A stretch of DNA of 64,000 nucleotides from Palsa-89 sp963824345. Its GTDB lineage: Bacteria > Acidobacteriota > Terriglobia > Bryobacterales > Bryobacteraceae. The first letter of the stretch is position 1. Each line of letters opens with the position of its first letter. Shown one piece after another: positions 48,201 through 56,357 of this stretch. The position numbers and the translations under genes are program-made. The notes beneath the pieces were generated by a model. That model was not told where the DNA came from. It saw only the letters and a list, made by a program, of their open reading frames with translations, and made no database searches. The stretch covers positions 310,001 to 374,000 of the forward strand of contig CAWGOZ010000021.1 in the NCBI GenBank assembly GCA_963824345.1. The letters run 5' to 3'.

Positions 48201-48900
48201 GCTTACCACGCAGGGCAACAACTTGCAGAGCAACGTAAACAACCCCCTGGATCCGGTCTACGGACAGGATCCCGCGTATCGGCCGCAGCGGCTGGTGATC
48301 AACTACACGTATGAAATTCCCAGCAAATTGAGGGGGCCGGCTGGAGTCCTTACCAGAGGCTGGAGCATCTCCGGTATCACCACCATCCAGGACGGCGATC
48401 CGCTCACCGTGTGGAACAGCACCGGCGGGTTGATCTATGGGCAGCCCGGCACGGGCGGTGGAGGATTCGCTTCGACTGGGGAAATCGCGCCTGGGATGAA
48501 TTACGGCAACTTGATTACGCCGGGCGGAGTCCAGTCCCGGCTGGGCGGCGCCAGTGGCGGCCCCGGTTATGTCAACGTCAACGCCCTCGCGCCTATCCCG
48601 ATCGTCGGCGCTACTCCCGGTGTCGCTGGAACTGGTGGCACCGGTTACGGCAACATGGGCGTGGGCATCATTCTGGGCCCCGGCGAGTTCAATTTCGATA
48701 CCGTATTCGCCAAGGCCACCAGGGTAGGAGGCATTCACGAGAATGCCGTGCTGCAATTCCGCGCGGAGTTCTTCAATCTCTTCAACCATCCGCAATTCGC
48801 TAATCCGGCAATGGATGCCGGCTCTGGCAACTTTGGGCAGATCACCAGCGCTTCGGTAAACCCCCGCCTGACCCAGTTGGCCTTGAAGTATGTGTTCTGA
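45280..48900 (+). CDS. Oar-like TonB-dependent receptor 3 (outer membrane)
   Basis: This 1,206-residue protein has a signal peptide (MFVAVCLLLVLAWSLTAQ). A carboxypeptidase-regulatory-like domain follows (LQGTVTDASGAVIPNATVSL, about residues 28-105). The plug region holds TTRNYTNLLGLTAGVAADVG and VITKSGSNALHGDAFEFLRD, then comes a barrel ending LALKYVF. It is a near-duplicate of receptor 4, and the two align without large gaps from signal to C-terminus. The terminal Phe and the Oar-type plug fit an outer-membrane transporter. It is preceded by regulator 2 and followed by regulator 3. Confidence 0.88.
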   Translation: MKAKSTMFVAVCLLLVLAWSLTAQTAATGALQGTVTDASGAVIPNATVSLTSTATGQERTATTGADGTYRFPLLPPGNYDLKFTATGFKTAEAKGTVVNVTEIPVFNQKMEVGGATEQVTVQGSAEALQTASSALGTVVGSSEATAIPLTTRNYTNLLGLTAGVAADVGNASALGRGGMEFAVNGSGTAFNTFQMDGVNITSYGGTGFVTESQNYPTMGIPNPDTLAEFKIQTSTYDAGYGRNPGANVNVITKSGSNALHGDAFEFLRDTILNANDFFENRAGGIKQVLNQNQFGGTLGGPIIKDKLFYFLSYQQTGQKNGVAAQGFSSGITLPPIPTGDRSNTAAFTQALGAAMCPANHPGNIQFETFPGFIAPGAGLQVACNGSDINPIAIKFLQAQNPNGTYFIPSSGTANYQSGFAYSIPAIDNEYQGMLNIDYLINTKQTLAFRFYRSVEPQTVPFPPGSTLASAVPALPGTTGTDPLGYHNMVTKLTTIVTNSLVNELHASYQRTSSDSQQHPPTSTYASNIYGTPPGTNQLGGGLPFSPVLEVLGLFSAGGSIYYDNVTNNFQAQIGDQISWNVGKHTIRAGGEIEQVNWVWDFTGLSHGSIWFPSFNDFLIGLPGDCGAAVPGSCNGTPASNILQTVLAVRSGADGIVHGYRAKNGYAFLQDDIKVSRRFTLNAGLRWEYDGLMADKYGNSTTLWLSELQSVNNPATFPSNPATATPAGWVVAPNYDPTTWGKLPAGVFQRQNAAPTKNGVPLDDFAPRLGFAWQPFGDKLVIRSGAGFFYNRVPGSTLAQSITQGPPYSDTLDQGSTTNQFSSLAEPFSSIPAGTFPARWLNFANNSGSDLSTSFNVDRLITPLVYEWNLNLQYQLAPTWTLEAGYVGSRGIHLMNSTQDLNGAMLASPQDPINGVTENTVGNTRLRVPYLGFSPTGLQALTNQGDFKYNGLQVTLRKQISHGLTFQAAYTFAKSLTTQGNNLQSNVNNPLDPVYGQDPAYRPQRLVINYTYEIPSKLRGPAGVLTRGWSISGITTIQDGDPLTVWNSTGGLIYGQPGTGGGGFASTGEIAPGMNYGNLITPGGVQSRLGGASGGPGYVNVNALAPIPIVGATPGVAGTGGTGYGNMGVGIILGPGEFNFDTVFAKATRVGGIHENAVLQFRAEFFNLFNHPQFANPAMDAGSGNFGQITSASVNPRLTQLALKYVF

Positions 48901-48958
48901 TTTCCGGGCCTGAGCTTGCCCGTCGGTCGAAGGAATGCCAACGCTGTGATATGATGCG

Positions 48959-50962
48959 GTGGTCACCAGGAGAACCACACTGGCCGTGGAGAAGACGTTC
49001 GGGCTCGAACCCGCTGACCAGACCTCGAGTTTCGCTGTCTTGGCATCACCGACTCCGGCGCAGATTCGCCAGCAGTTGGAGAAGATACTTTCCAGCCGGA
49101 CTTTTCGCGCCGCCGAACGGCAGAGAGCCCTTCTGCGTTATGTCGTCGAGCAAGCGGTGCAAGGTCGCAGCGCCGCAGTCAAGGAATACTCGGTGGGCGT
49201 GGAGGCTTTTGGCCGCGGAGAATCTTTCGATCCCCGCCAGGACACCATCGTTCGGACCGAGGCTCGCAATGTCCGGTTCAGGCTAGCGCGCTACTACGAG
49301 CAAGAAGGCCAGCAGGATCCCATCGTGATCCAGCTTCCGAAGGGCGGCTACACTCCGCGCTTCGTGGGGCAAGAAGCGCCGCCCGAATCTCCTGTTCCTG
49401 CCTTGGCCGCTGAGCCCAATGCCAACCCAACGCCGCGTGCCTCCGTCACCAATCTCAAACGAGGAAGCCGCATCGCCATCCTCGCCATTTCGGTGGCGGT
49501 TTTGGCCGGCGCCATCGCGGCCGGCAGCCTGGCGCGTTTTGGCCGATCGGCTTTTGTGGGAGGCTCGCCGGCGCGCGACCCCGCCTCTATCGCCGTACTC
49601 CCGTTTCTGAACCTGACCAACGACAAGGAAGGTGAAATCCTCAGTGACGCCTTAGCCGAAGAGTTGATCAATTCCCTGGCGCGGATTCCCGGGCTGCACG
49701 TCATGGCGGGACCTTCGGTTTTTCAGTACAAAGATAGAACCCGCGACATTGCCAAAGCCGGCCGCGAACTGAACGTGCGCAACATCCTCAAGGGAAGCGT
49801 TTCGGTCTCCGGCGGCCGCGTGCGGATCAGCGCCCAACTGGAGGATGCCAGCAACGGCTATCAGCTATGGTCTGCGAGCTTCGATCGCAAATTGGACGAT
49901 CTGCTCGCCATTCAAGGCGAAATCTCGCGCGCCATCATGCAGTCTCTCGGCGTGGAACTGGCCGGGACCACCAATGTGAAGGCGGGTGACATACCGCCGC
50001 CCGCCATCTATCAGGATTACTTGAAGGGCCTCTATTTCTTGAACCAGAGCACGGCGGAGAACATTCGCACCGCCATTGAGTATTTCGAGCGTGCGGTGGC
50101 TTCCGATCCGAACTTCGCGCCGGCCTATCGCGGCATCGCCGATGGATACGCCAGAATCGCCGCCTTCACCTCGACACCTTCGGAGGAAGTCATCCCCAAG
50201 ATTCGGACGGCGGCGACCAAAGCTCTGGCACTGGACGACAACCTGGGCGAAGCTCATCTGGATCTGGCCCGCGCTTACAGCATCGAGTGGAACTTGCCCG
50301 CCGCCGAGCGCGAATTTCACCGTGCATTGGATCTCAGCCCCAGCAGCGCTGCGGTGCATCACTATTACGGCGAACACCTGCTCCGGGCTGGCGATTTGGA
50401 AAAGGCGCTGGCCGAAGGCCGCATCGCCATGGAATTGGACCCCATCTCGCCGCATTCCCCACAGTTTGTCGCGCGGGCACTTTACTATCTCCGCCGTTAC
50501 GACGATGCGATCGATCAGTTGCACAAGGCCATCGATCTTCACCCGTCATCGGGTATCTCGCACCAGTTGCTGGGACTGGTGTGGCTGGCGCGATCCAAAA
50601 CATACGCAGCAGGTGTGAGTGAAAGCGAGCTCGCCCGTAAGTACATGGAAGGCGATCCATGGATTACCAGCCAACTGGGCTACGCTTACGCTATGACAGG
50701 GAAACCTGCCGAAGCCCGGGCCATTCTTGATCAACTGCTGGCGGGTTCCGGCGCCTATGTGCGAGCGCTCCCGGTCGCGCGTGTTTACATCGGCCTCGGC
50801 GATCGGGACCGGGCGTTTGAATGGCTCCGCAAAGCGGTCCGGCAACGCAACGTCAGTCTGATGCTCAAGGCCGACCCGTTGTATGACGGCCTTCGCGGCG
50901 ACCAGCGGTTCGATGCCTTGCTTCGAGAAGCAAATCTGGGCGCTCTACCACCGCAAGAATAA
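48959..50962 (+). CDS. Membrane-anchored winged-helix / TolB-like / TPR regulator 3
   Basis: This 667-residue regulator has an N-terminal extension of about 30 residues before the winged-helix region (QIRQQLEKILSSRTFRAAER; TIVRTEARNVRFRLARYYEQ; PKGGYTPRF). A membrane helix lies near residue 175 (IAILAISVAVLAGAIAAG). The TolB-like domain begins SIAVLPFLNLTNDKEGEIL, then come TPRs. The start is GTG 48959; the alternative GTG 48986 has AGGAG 13 bases upstream. It is clearly more distant from regulators 1 and 2 than they are from each other. Its likely target is receptor 4, from which it is separated by an oppositely oriented dehydrogenase gene. Confidence 0.82.
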   Translation: MVTRRTTLAVEKTFGLEPADQTSSFAVLASPTPAQIRQQLEKILSSRTFRAAERQRALLRYVVEQAVQGRSAAVKEYSVGVEAFGRGESFDPRQDTIVRTEARNVRFRLARYYEQEGQQDPIVIQLPKGGYTPRFVGQEAPPESPVPALAAEPNANPTPRASVTNLKRGSRIAILAISVAVLAGAIAAGSLARFGRSAFVGGSPARDPASIAVLPFLNLTNDKEGEILSDALAEELINSLARIPGLHVMAGPSVFQYKDRTRDIAKAGRELNVRNILKGSVSVSGGRVRISAQLEDASNGYQLWSASFDRKLDDLLAIQGEISRAIMQSLGVELAGTTNVKAGDIPPPAIYQDYLKGLYFLNQSTAENIRTAIEYFERAVASDPNFAPAYRGIADGYARIAAFTSTPSEEVIPKIRTAATKALALDDNLGEAHLDLARAYSIEWNLPAAEREFHRALDLSPSSAAVHHYYGEHLLRAGDLEKALAEGRIAMELDPISPHSPQFVARALYYLRRYDDAIDQLHKAIDLHPSSGISHQLLGLVWLARSKTYAAGVSESELARKYMEGDPWITSQLGYAYAMTGKPAEARAILDQLLAGSGAYVRALPVARVYIGLGDRDRAFEWLRKAVRQRNVSLMLKADPLYDGLRGDQRFDALLREANLGALPPQE

Positions 50963-50967
50963 CTACT

Positions 50968-52350
50968 TTACGACACCAGGATCATGGCCATCACCGTGGT
51001 CCGATCAATCACTTCACGATAAGCGTCGATGGTCTTCTCCAGCGGATATCTCCCGGTGATCATGGTCTTGGCGTCGAACTTTCCGCTTTCGATCAGCCGC
51101 ACATAGCGCGGAAGATCCCGCATGCTGTTGGTGCCGCCATATTGGCTGGAATGATGCGTCCTGCTGCCGTTGGTCCACTGCGTGGCGGGGAATCCGACGA
51201 TGGCTTGCGCCGGATAACCGGATCCTGTAGTGCAGATATGGCCGCCCATCGGGCAACACTGCCAGACCTGTTGCAGCGGAAGCATGCCGGACGGATCCGG
51301 TCCGGCTTCCACCTTCGGCTTGGCCCGGTCATAGCCCACCGCCTCGATGACGTAGTCCGGCCCGATATTTTCCGCGAACCTGGCGCGGTTGGCCAGGTGA
51401 TTTTGACCACCCGCGAATGGCCGGTCCGTTCCGGCGCAAAGGTCCTTGATCCTGGGCACCAGATTCTCTCCCTCCGCGTTGGGATCGAACACATGCGTCG
51501 CTCCGATCTTTAGCGCCATCTCCCGGCGGCTACGAATCGGTTCCACCAGGACCACTCTGTCGGCGCCCATAATCCGCGCTCCTTGAACTGCGCTCAAGCC
51601 CACTGGTCCGCCGCCCCACACCGCGACGTTCGACCCTGGTTCCACCGGCGCCAGCGTCATCGTGGTTCCGAGTCCGCAGCCCGAGACGCAATGCAGCGTG
51701 GCAAGTTCCTCCGGCGATACCTTGGTGAAGACAGGCACCACGGATTCCTCGTAAGCCACCATCAGCTCGGCTAAGCCGCCAATGTTCAGGAAACCGAAAA
51801 CCTGATCGCCGTTACTCCGCGTTGCCACCGGAAAGGTCTTGACGTTGACTCCCGTCTGGCAGCGATCCGCCCTGCCGCGCAGACAGTTATAACAAACGCC
51901 GCATTGCGGAGTGACCGGAACAATCACGCGGTCGCCCACCTGCACCCGATGCACTTCCGGCCCAATGGCTTCCACAATACCGACGCCGCCGTGGCCCTGA
52001 ATGGTGGGTTGGTTGGGATCGTTGACCTGGACAGGCGCCTGCGGGCCCAGCGGGTCGGGACGGCCGCCGTCCTGTGTCCCGAAAATTCGAACGGTCATGG
52101 TGTAACAGCACTGGCTGGCCTCGGTACGCACCAGCACCTGCCGGCCGCTGATGGGAAGCAGGGTCAGCTCTTCAAAACGGGTGGTATCCGGTCCGAACCC
52201 GCTGGATACCCAAGCCTTAAACTTTCGGCCGGCGACCGTGCCTGTCTTTTGGGCTGGGGCCAGCCCGGCTTGACCCGCGAAAGCCGCCCCCCCGACCGCG
52301 GTCCTTAGTATATTGCGCCGGGATACCGGGGATGAGCGTTTCAATTCCAT
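50968..52350 (-). CDS. Tat-exported zinc-type medium-chain dehydrogenase (alcohol dehydrogenase-like)
   Basis: This 460-residue protein has a twin-arginine leader (SRRNILRTAVGGAAFAGQAG). The body is of the MDR superfamily. A catalytic-zinc region holds SQCCYTMTVR and IQGHGGVGIVEAIGPEV, where His stands in the GHE position. The structural zinc loop is CGVCYNCLRGRADRC (four Cys), and the Rossmann nucleotide-binding motif is VAVWGGGPVGLSAVQGA. Such enzymes use NAD(P)H, which is normally cytoplasmic, so a Tat-exported member is odd. It may carry a pre-bound cofactor or use another one (inference). It sits between regulator 3 and receptor 4 on the opposite strand, 6 bp from the regulator stop. Confidence 0.83.
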   Translation of the reverse strand: MELKRSSPVSRRNILRTAVGGAAFAGQAGLAPAQKTGTVAGRKFKAWVSSGFGPDTTRFEELTLLPISGRQVLVRTEASQCCYTMTVRIFGTQDGGRPDPLGPQAPVQVNDPNQPTIQGHGGVGIVEAIGPEVHRVQVGDRVIVPVTPQCGVCYNCLRGRADRCQTGVNVKTFPVATRSNGDQVFGFLNIGGLAELMVAYEESVVPVFTKVSPEELATLHCVSGCGLGTTMTLAPVEPGSNVAVWGGGPVGLSAVQGARIMGADRVVLVEPIRSRREMALKIGATHVFDPNAEGENLVPRIKDLCAGTDRPFAGGQNHLANRARFAENIGPDYVIEAVGYDRAKPKVEAGPDPSGMLPLQQVWQCCPMGGHICTTGSGYPAQAIVGFPATQWTNGSRTHHSSQYGGTNSMRDLPRYVRLIESGKFDAKTMITGRYPLEKTIDAYREVIDRTTVMAMILVS

Positions 52351-52486
52351 CAGTTCGTGCCACTCCCTTCAGCCGCACAGTGTGTCACACCTCGGGACTC
52401 GGCGGAAGGGTAAGCCAGAGAATCGGCGGTGCTTTCACGGGCAACGCACCTCATGTAAACTGGCCTGCTTGCAATCATCTATCGCA

Positions 52487-52553
52487 TTCACCCTGACTCA
52501 CCGTTAAGTTCACCCCGTCCAGTCTTGTCTCGCTGCAATACGTCGGTTACAGT
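52487..52553 (+). promoter_or_regulatory. Receptor 4 promoter, variant TTCAC repeat block
   Basis: TTCAC at 52487, CTCAC at 52497 and TTCAC at 52509 have spacings of 10 and 12. The -35 TTGTCT is at 52525 and the -10 TACAGT at 52548-52553, with a 17-bp spacer. Aligned with the receptor 3 promoter, about 10 bases holding the third repeat are missing between the second repeat and the -35. An extra repeat is present upstream, so the site is shifted by one helical turn. Confidence 0.55.
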
Positions 52554-52638
52554 TTGATGTGTCGCTTCGCGTTTGATGCTTTGTAAGCATTGCTGCGCAC
52601 GGGCGGTTGTTGAACAAAATTCGCAAAAGGTTGAGTGA

Positions 52639-55600
52639 ATGAAAACAAAGTCTTTAGTACCAGTCTTGGTTGGTTTTCTGCTGGTCATGCCATACGTGAT
52701 GGCGCAGACTGCGGCAACTGGCGCGCTGCAGGGAACGGTGACGGATGCTACCGGCGCCGTCATTCCCAACGCGACGGTAACATTAACGAGCACTACTACT
52801 GGCCAGGAACGCACCGTTACAACGGGTGGGGACGGCGTGTATCGATTTCCGCTGCTTCCGCCGGGAACCTATAACCTCAAGTTCGCCGCGACCGGCTTCA
52901 AGGGGACCGAGGCCACCGGCATCAATGTAAACGTGACGGAGAGCCCCGTCTTTAATCAAAGCTTGGAAGTTGGCGGGGCGACGGAACAAGTTACCGTGGC
53001 AGCCAGCGCCGAAACGCTGCAGACTACCACTTCCGCCATGGGTACGGTGGTGGGCGCTACCGAGGCGACCTCCATTCCTCTCACCACGCGGAATTATACG
53101 AATCTTTTGGGCTTAACCGCTGGCGTGGCGGCCGATGTCGGCAATGCCAGCGCACTGGGCCGCGGTGGCATGGAATTCGCGGTCAATGGCAGCAGTACCT
53201 CTTTCAACACTTTCCAGATGGATGGTGTGAATGTGACCAACTTTGGCGGCAGCGGCTATGTTACAGAGAGTCAAAACTACGCCACCATCGGAATCCCGAA
53301 TCCGGACACGCTGCAAGAGTTTAAGATTCAGACGTCCACCTACGACGCGGGATATGGGCGCAATCCTGGCGCCAACGTGAACATCATTACCAAGTCCGGC
53401 AGCAACTCGATTCATGGTGACGCGTTCGAGTTTCTCCGCGATACCATTCTGAATGCGAACGACTTTTTCGAGAACCGCTCGGGCGGCGTCAAGCAGGTAT
53501 TGAATCAGAACCAGTTCGGTGGCGTCCTGGGCGGCCCAATCGTCAAAGACAAGCTGTTCTACTTTCTCTCCTACCAGCAGACCGGGCAAAAGAACGGAGT
53601 TGCGTTCCAGGGTTTCTCGTCCGGTATCACTCTGCCTCCCATCCCCGGAGATCGCTCCAATACGGCCGCGTTTACCCAGGCGCTGGGTGCGGCGATGTGC
53701 CCTGAAAACCACCCCGGCAATCCTCTATTCGAGACCGCCCCTAACTTTTCAACAGGCGCCGGGATGCAAGTGGCGTGCAACGGATCGAACATCAATCCCA
53801 TCGCGATCAAATTTCTGCAAGCTCAGAATCCGAATGGGACCTATTTCATTCCTGGATCCGGCACGTCAAATTATCTCAGCGGCGTAGCTTACAGCGATCC
53901 CGCCATCGACAACGAGTATCAGGGAATGCTGAACGTGGACTACATCATCAACCCCAAACAGACTTTGGCGTTCCGCTTTTTCCGCTCGGTTGAGCCCCAA
54001 ACCGTCTCCTTTTCACCGGGCTCCACTCTTTCCGCCGCGGCGCCGGCGCTGCCCGGCACTACCGGAACCGATCCCATCGGCTATCACAATATGGTCACCA
54101 AGCTCACCAGCATCCTGACGAACAGCCTGGTGAACGAACTCCGCGCTTCTTACCAGCGCACCAGCTCGGATTCCAGGCAGCATCCGCCGGAAAGCACCTT
54201 TGCCTCGAACATCTACGGCACGCCTCCAGGGACCAACCAACTGGGCGGCGGCCTTCCCTTCAGCCCCGTAATCGAAATGCTGGGGCTGTTCTCGGCCGGC
54301 GGCAGTATCTACTACGACAACATCAGCAACAATCTCCAGATGCAGCTCGGCGATCAAATTTCCTGGAACGTCGGGAAACACACCATCCGCGCCGGCGGCG
54401 AGTTCGAACAAGTGAATTGGGTTTGGGATTTCAACGGTCTCTCCCACGGAAGTATGTGGTTCACTTCCTTTGACGATTTTCTGATCGGGCTTCCCGGTAA
54501 CTGCGGCGCTGCAGTGGTGGGCTCGTGCAACGGCTCCCCCTCTAGCAATGTTTGGATGACGGTCTTAAGCGTGCGCAGCGGCCCTCAGGGCATCATTCAC
54601 GGATACCGGGCCAAGAATGGCAACGCATTCCTGCAGGACGACTACAAAGTAAGCAAGCGGCTGACCTTGAACCTCGGGCTGCGCTGGGAATATGACGGCT
54701 TGGCGGCGGACAAATACGGCAACTCCACTACCTTGTGGCTTTCCCAACTCCAGAGCGTAAACAATCCGGCCACCTTCCCCAGCAGCCCCGCCACGGCAAC
54801 CCCGGCCGGCTGGGTGGTGGCGCCGAATTACGACTCCAAGACCTGGGGTCCGCTGCCCGCGGGCGTCCTGGAAAGAACCAATGCCGTTCCCACCAAGAAC
54901 GGCGTTCCATTGGATGATTTCGCTCCCCGTCTGGGATTGGCCTGGCAGCCCTTCGGCAACAAGCTGGTCATTCGCAGCGGCGCTGGTTTCTTCTACAACC
55001 GCGTTCCCGGCGCCACGCTGGCCCAGTCCATCACGCAGGGGCCGCCCTATTCGGACACCCTTGACCAGGGCCCGTCGACCAATCAGTTCTCCTCTCTCGC
55101 TGAGCCCTTCTCGAACATTCCGGCGGGAAGCTTTCCGGCTCGCTGGTTGAACTTCGCCAATAACACGGGATCGGATTTGTCCACATCCTTTAACGTCGAC
55201 AGATTGATCACGCCGCTGGTTTATCAGTGGAACTTCAACATTCAGTATCAACTCGCGCCAACCTGGACGCTGGAAGCTGGCTACGTGGGTTCTCGCGGAA
55301 TTCATCTGTTCAACTCCACCCAGGACTTGAACGGAGCCTTGCTGGCCTCCCCTGCGGATCCGGTCAACGGCGTCACCGTCAATACGGATGGCAACACCCG
55401 CCTGCGTGTGCCGTATCTGGGCTTCTCCCCGACAGGTCTGCAGGCCCTCACCAATCAGGGAGACTTCAAATACGAGGGCCTGCAGGTCACTCTGCGCAAG
55501 CAGATCTCGCACGGGTTGACCTTCCAGGCCGCCTACACCTTCGCCAAGTCGCTAACCACGCAAAACAACAATACTCCGGCCGAGACGGACGTCAACAACC

Positions 55601-56256
55601 CGCTGAATCCTGTATACGGGCCGGACTCGGCCTACCGGCCGCAGCGGCTGGTGATCAACTACACCTACGAAATTCCGAGTAAATTGAGAGGCCCGCTGGG
55701 AGTGCTCACCCGTGGTTGGAGCATCTCGGGTATCACCACCATACAAGACGGCAATCCGCTCACGATTTGGGACAGCCGCGGCGGTGCAATCTTTGGCCAA
55801 CCCGCCACGGGCGGCGGAGGACTTGCTTCGACGGCGGAAATCGCTCCTGGCATGAACTACGGCGACTTGAGCACATCGGGCGGCGTCCAGTCCCGGCTTG
55901 GCGGGGCCAGCGGCGGACCGGGTTACTTCAACACCGGCGCACTCACCACCATTCCGATCATCGGCGCCACGCCCGGTGTCCCCGGCACGGGCGGCACGGG
56001 TTACGGCAATACGGGCACGGGCATTATTCTGGGCCCCGGCGAGTTTAATTTCGACACCGCCTTTGCAAAGGCCACCCGGGTGGGAGGGATTCACGAGAAT
56101 GCCGTGCTGCAATTCCGCGCGGAGTTCTTCAATCTCTTCAATCACCCGCAGTTTTCCAATCCGGCGAACGACGCGGGATCCGGCAACTTCGGCCAAATCA
56201 CCAGCGCCTCGGTGAACCCCCGCCTGACGCAATTGGCTCTGAAGTATGTATTTTAG
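52639..56256 (+). CDS. Oar-like TonB-dependent receptor 4 (outer membrane)
   Basis: This 1,205-residue protein has a signal peptide (LVPVLVGFLLVMPYVMAQ). The order is the same as receptor 3: LQGTVTDATGAVIPNATVTL, TTRNYTNLLGLTAGVAADVG, IITKSGSNSIHGDAFEFLRD, and a final LALKYVF. Most sequence differences from receptor 3 are in the segment near residues 370-430 and in scattered loop positions. These may be surface loops that set ligand preference. A rho-independent terminator follows at 56301-56340. Confidence 0.88.
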   Translation: MKTKSLVPVLVGFLLVMPYVMAQTAATGALQGTVTDATGAVIPNATVTLTSTTTGQERTVTTGGDGVYRFPLLPPGTYNLKFAATGFKGTEATGINVNVTESPVFNQSLEVGGATEQVTVAASAETLQTTTSAMGTVVGATEATSIPLTTRNYTNLLGLTAGVAADVGNASALGRGGMEFAVNGSSTSFNTFQMDGVNVTNFGGSGYVTESQNYATIGIPNPDTLQEFKIQTSTYDAGYGRNPGANVNIITKSGSNSIHGDAFEFLRDTILNANDFFENRSGGVKQVLNQNQFGGVLGGPIVKDKLFYFLSYQQTGQKNGVAFQGFSSGITLPPIPGDRSNTAAFTQALGAAMCPENHPGNPLFETAPNFSTGAGMQVACNGSNINPIAIKFLQAQNPNGTYFIPGSGTSNYLSGVAYSDPAIDNEYQGMLNVDYIINPKQTLAFRFFRSVEPQTVSFSPGSTLSAAAPALPGTTGTDPIGYHNMVTKLTSILTNSLVNELRASYQRTSSDSRQHPPESTFASNIYGTPPGTNQLGGGLPFSPVIEMLGLFSAGGSIYYDNISNNLQMQLGDQISWNVGKHTIRAGGEFEQVNWVWDFNGLSHGSMWFTSFDDFLIGLPGNCGAAVVGSCNGSPSSNVWMTVLSVRSGPQGIIHGYRAKNGNAFLQDDYKVSKRLTLNLGLRWEYDGLAADKYGNSTTLWLSQLQSVNNPATFPSSPATATPAGWVVAPNYDSKTWGPLPAGVLERTNAVPTKNGVPLDDFAPRLGLAWQPFGNKLVIRSGAGFFYNRVPGATLAQSITQGPPYSDTLDQGPSTNQFSSLAEPFSNIPAGSFPARWLNFANNTGSDLSTSFNVDRLITPLVYQWNFNIQYQLAPTWTLEAGYVGSRGIHLFNSTQDLNGALLASPADPVNGVTVNTDGNTRLRVPYLGFSPTGLQALTNQGDFKYEGLQVTLRKQISHGLTFQAAYTFAKSLTTQNNNTPAETDVNNPLNPVYGPDSAYRPQRLVINYTYEIPSKLRGPLGVLTRGWSISGITTIQDGNPLTIWDSRGGAIFGQPATGGGGLASTAEIAPGMNYGDLSTSGGVQSRLGGASGGPGYFNTGALTTIPIIGATPGVPGTGGTGYGNTGTGIILGPGEFNFDTAFAKATRVGGIHENAVLQFRAEFFNLFNHPQFSNPANDAGSGNFGQITSASVNPRLTQLALKYVF

Positions 56257-56300
56257 ACGGAGCCGATTCTCCGACTTCTGGGTTTGATAGCTTAAACTTT

Positions 56301-56340
56301 GGCCGGCTTTCTCTTTAAGGAGCGAAGCCGGCCTTTCTTT
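56301..56340 (+). terminator. Intrinsic terminator after receptor 4
   Basis: A 9-bp perfect stem, GGCCGGCTT (56301-56309) against AAGCCGGCC (56325-56333), with a 15-base loop, is followed directly by TTTCTTT. It ends the receptor 4 transcript just before the third A/B/C array. Confidence 0.8.
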
Positions 56341-56357
56341 AACTTTTGACGAGCGGC

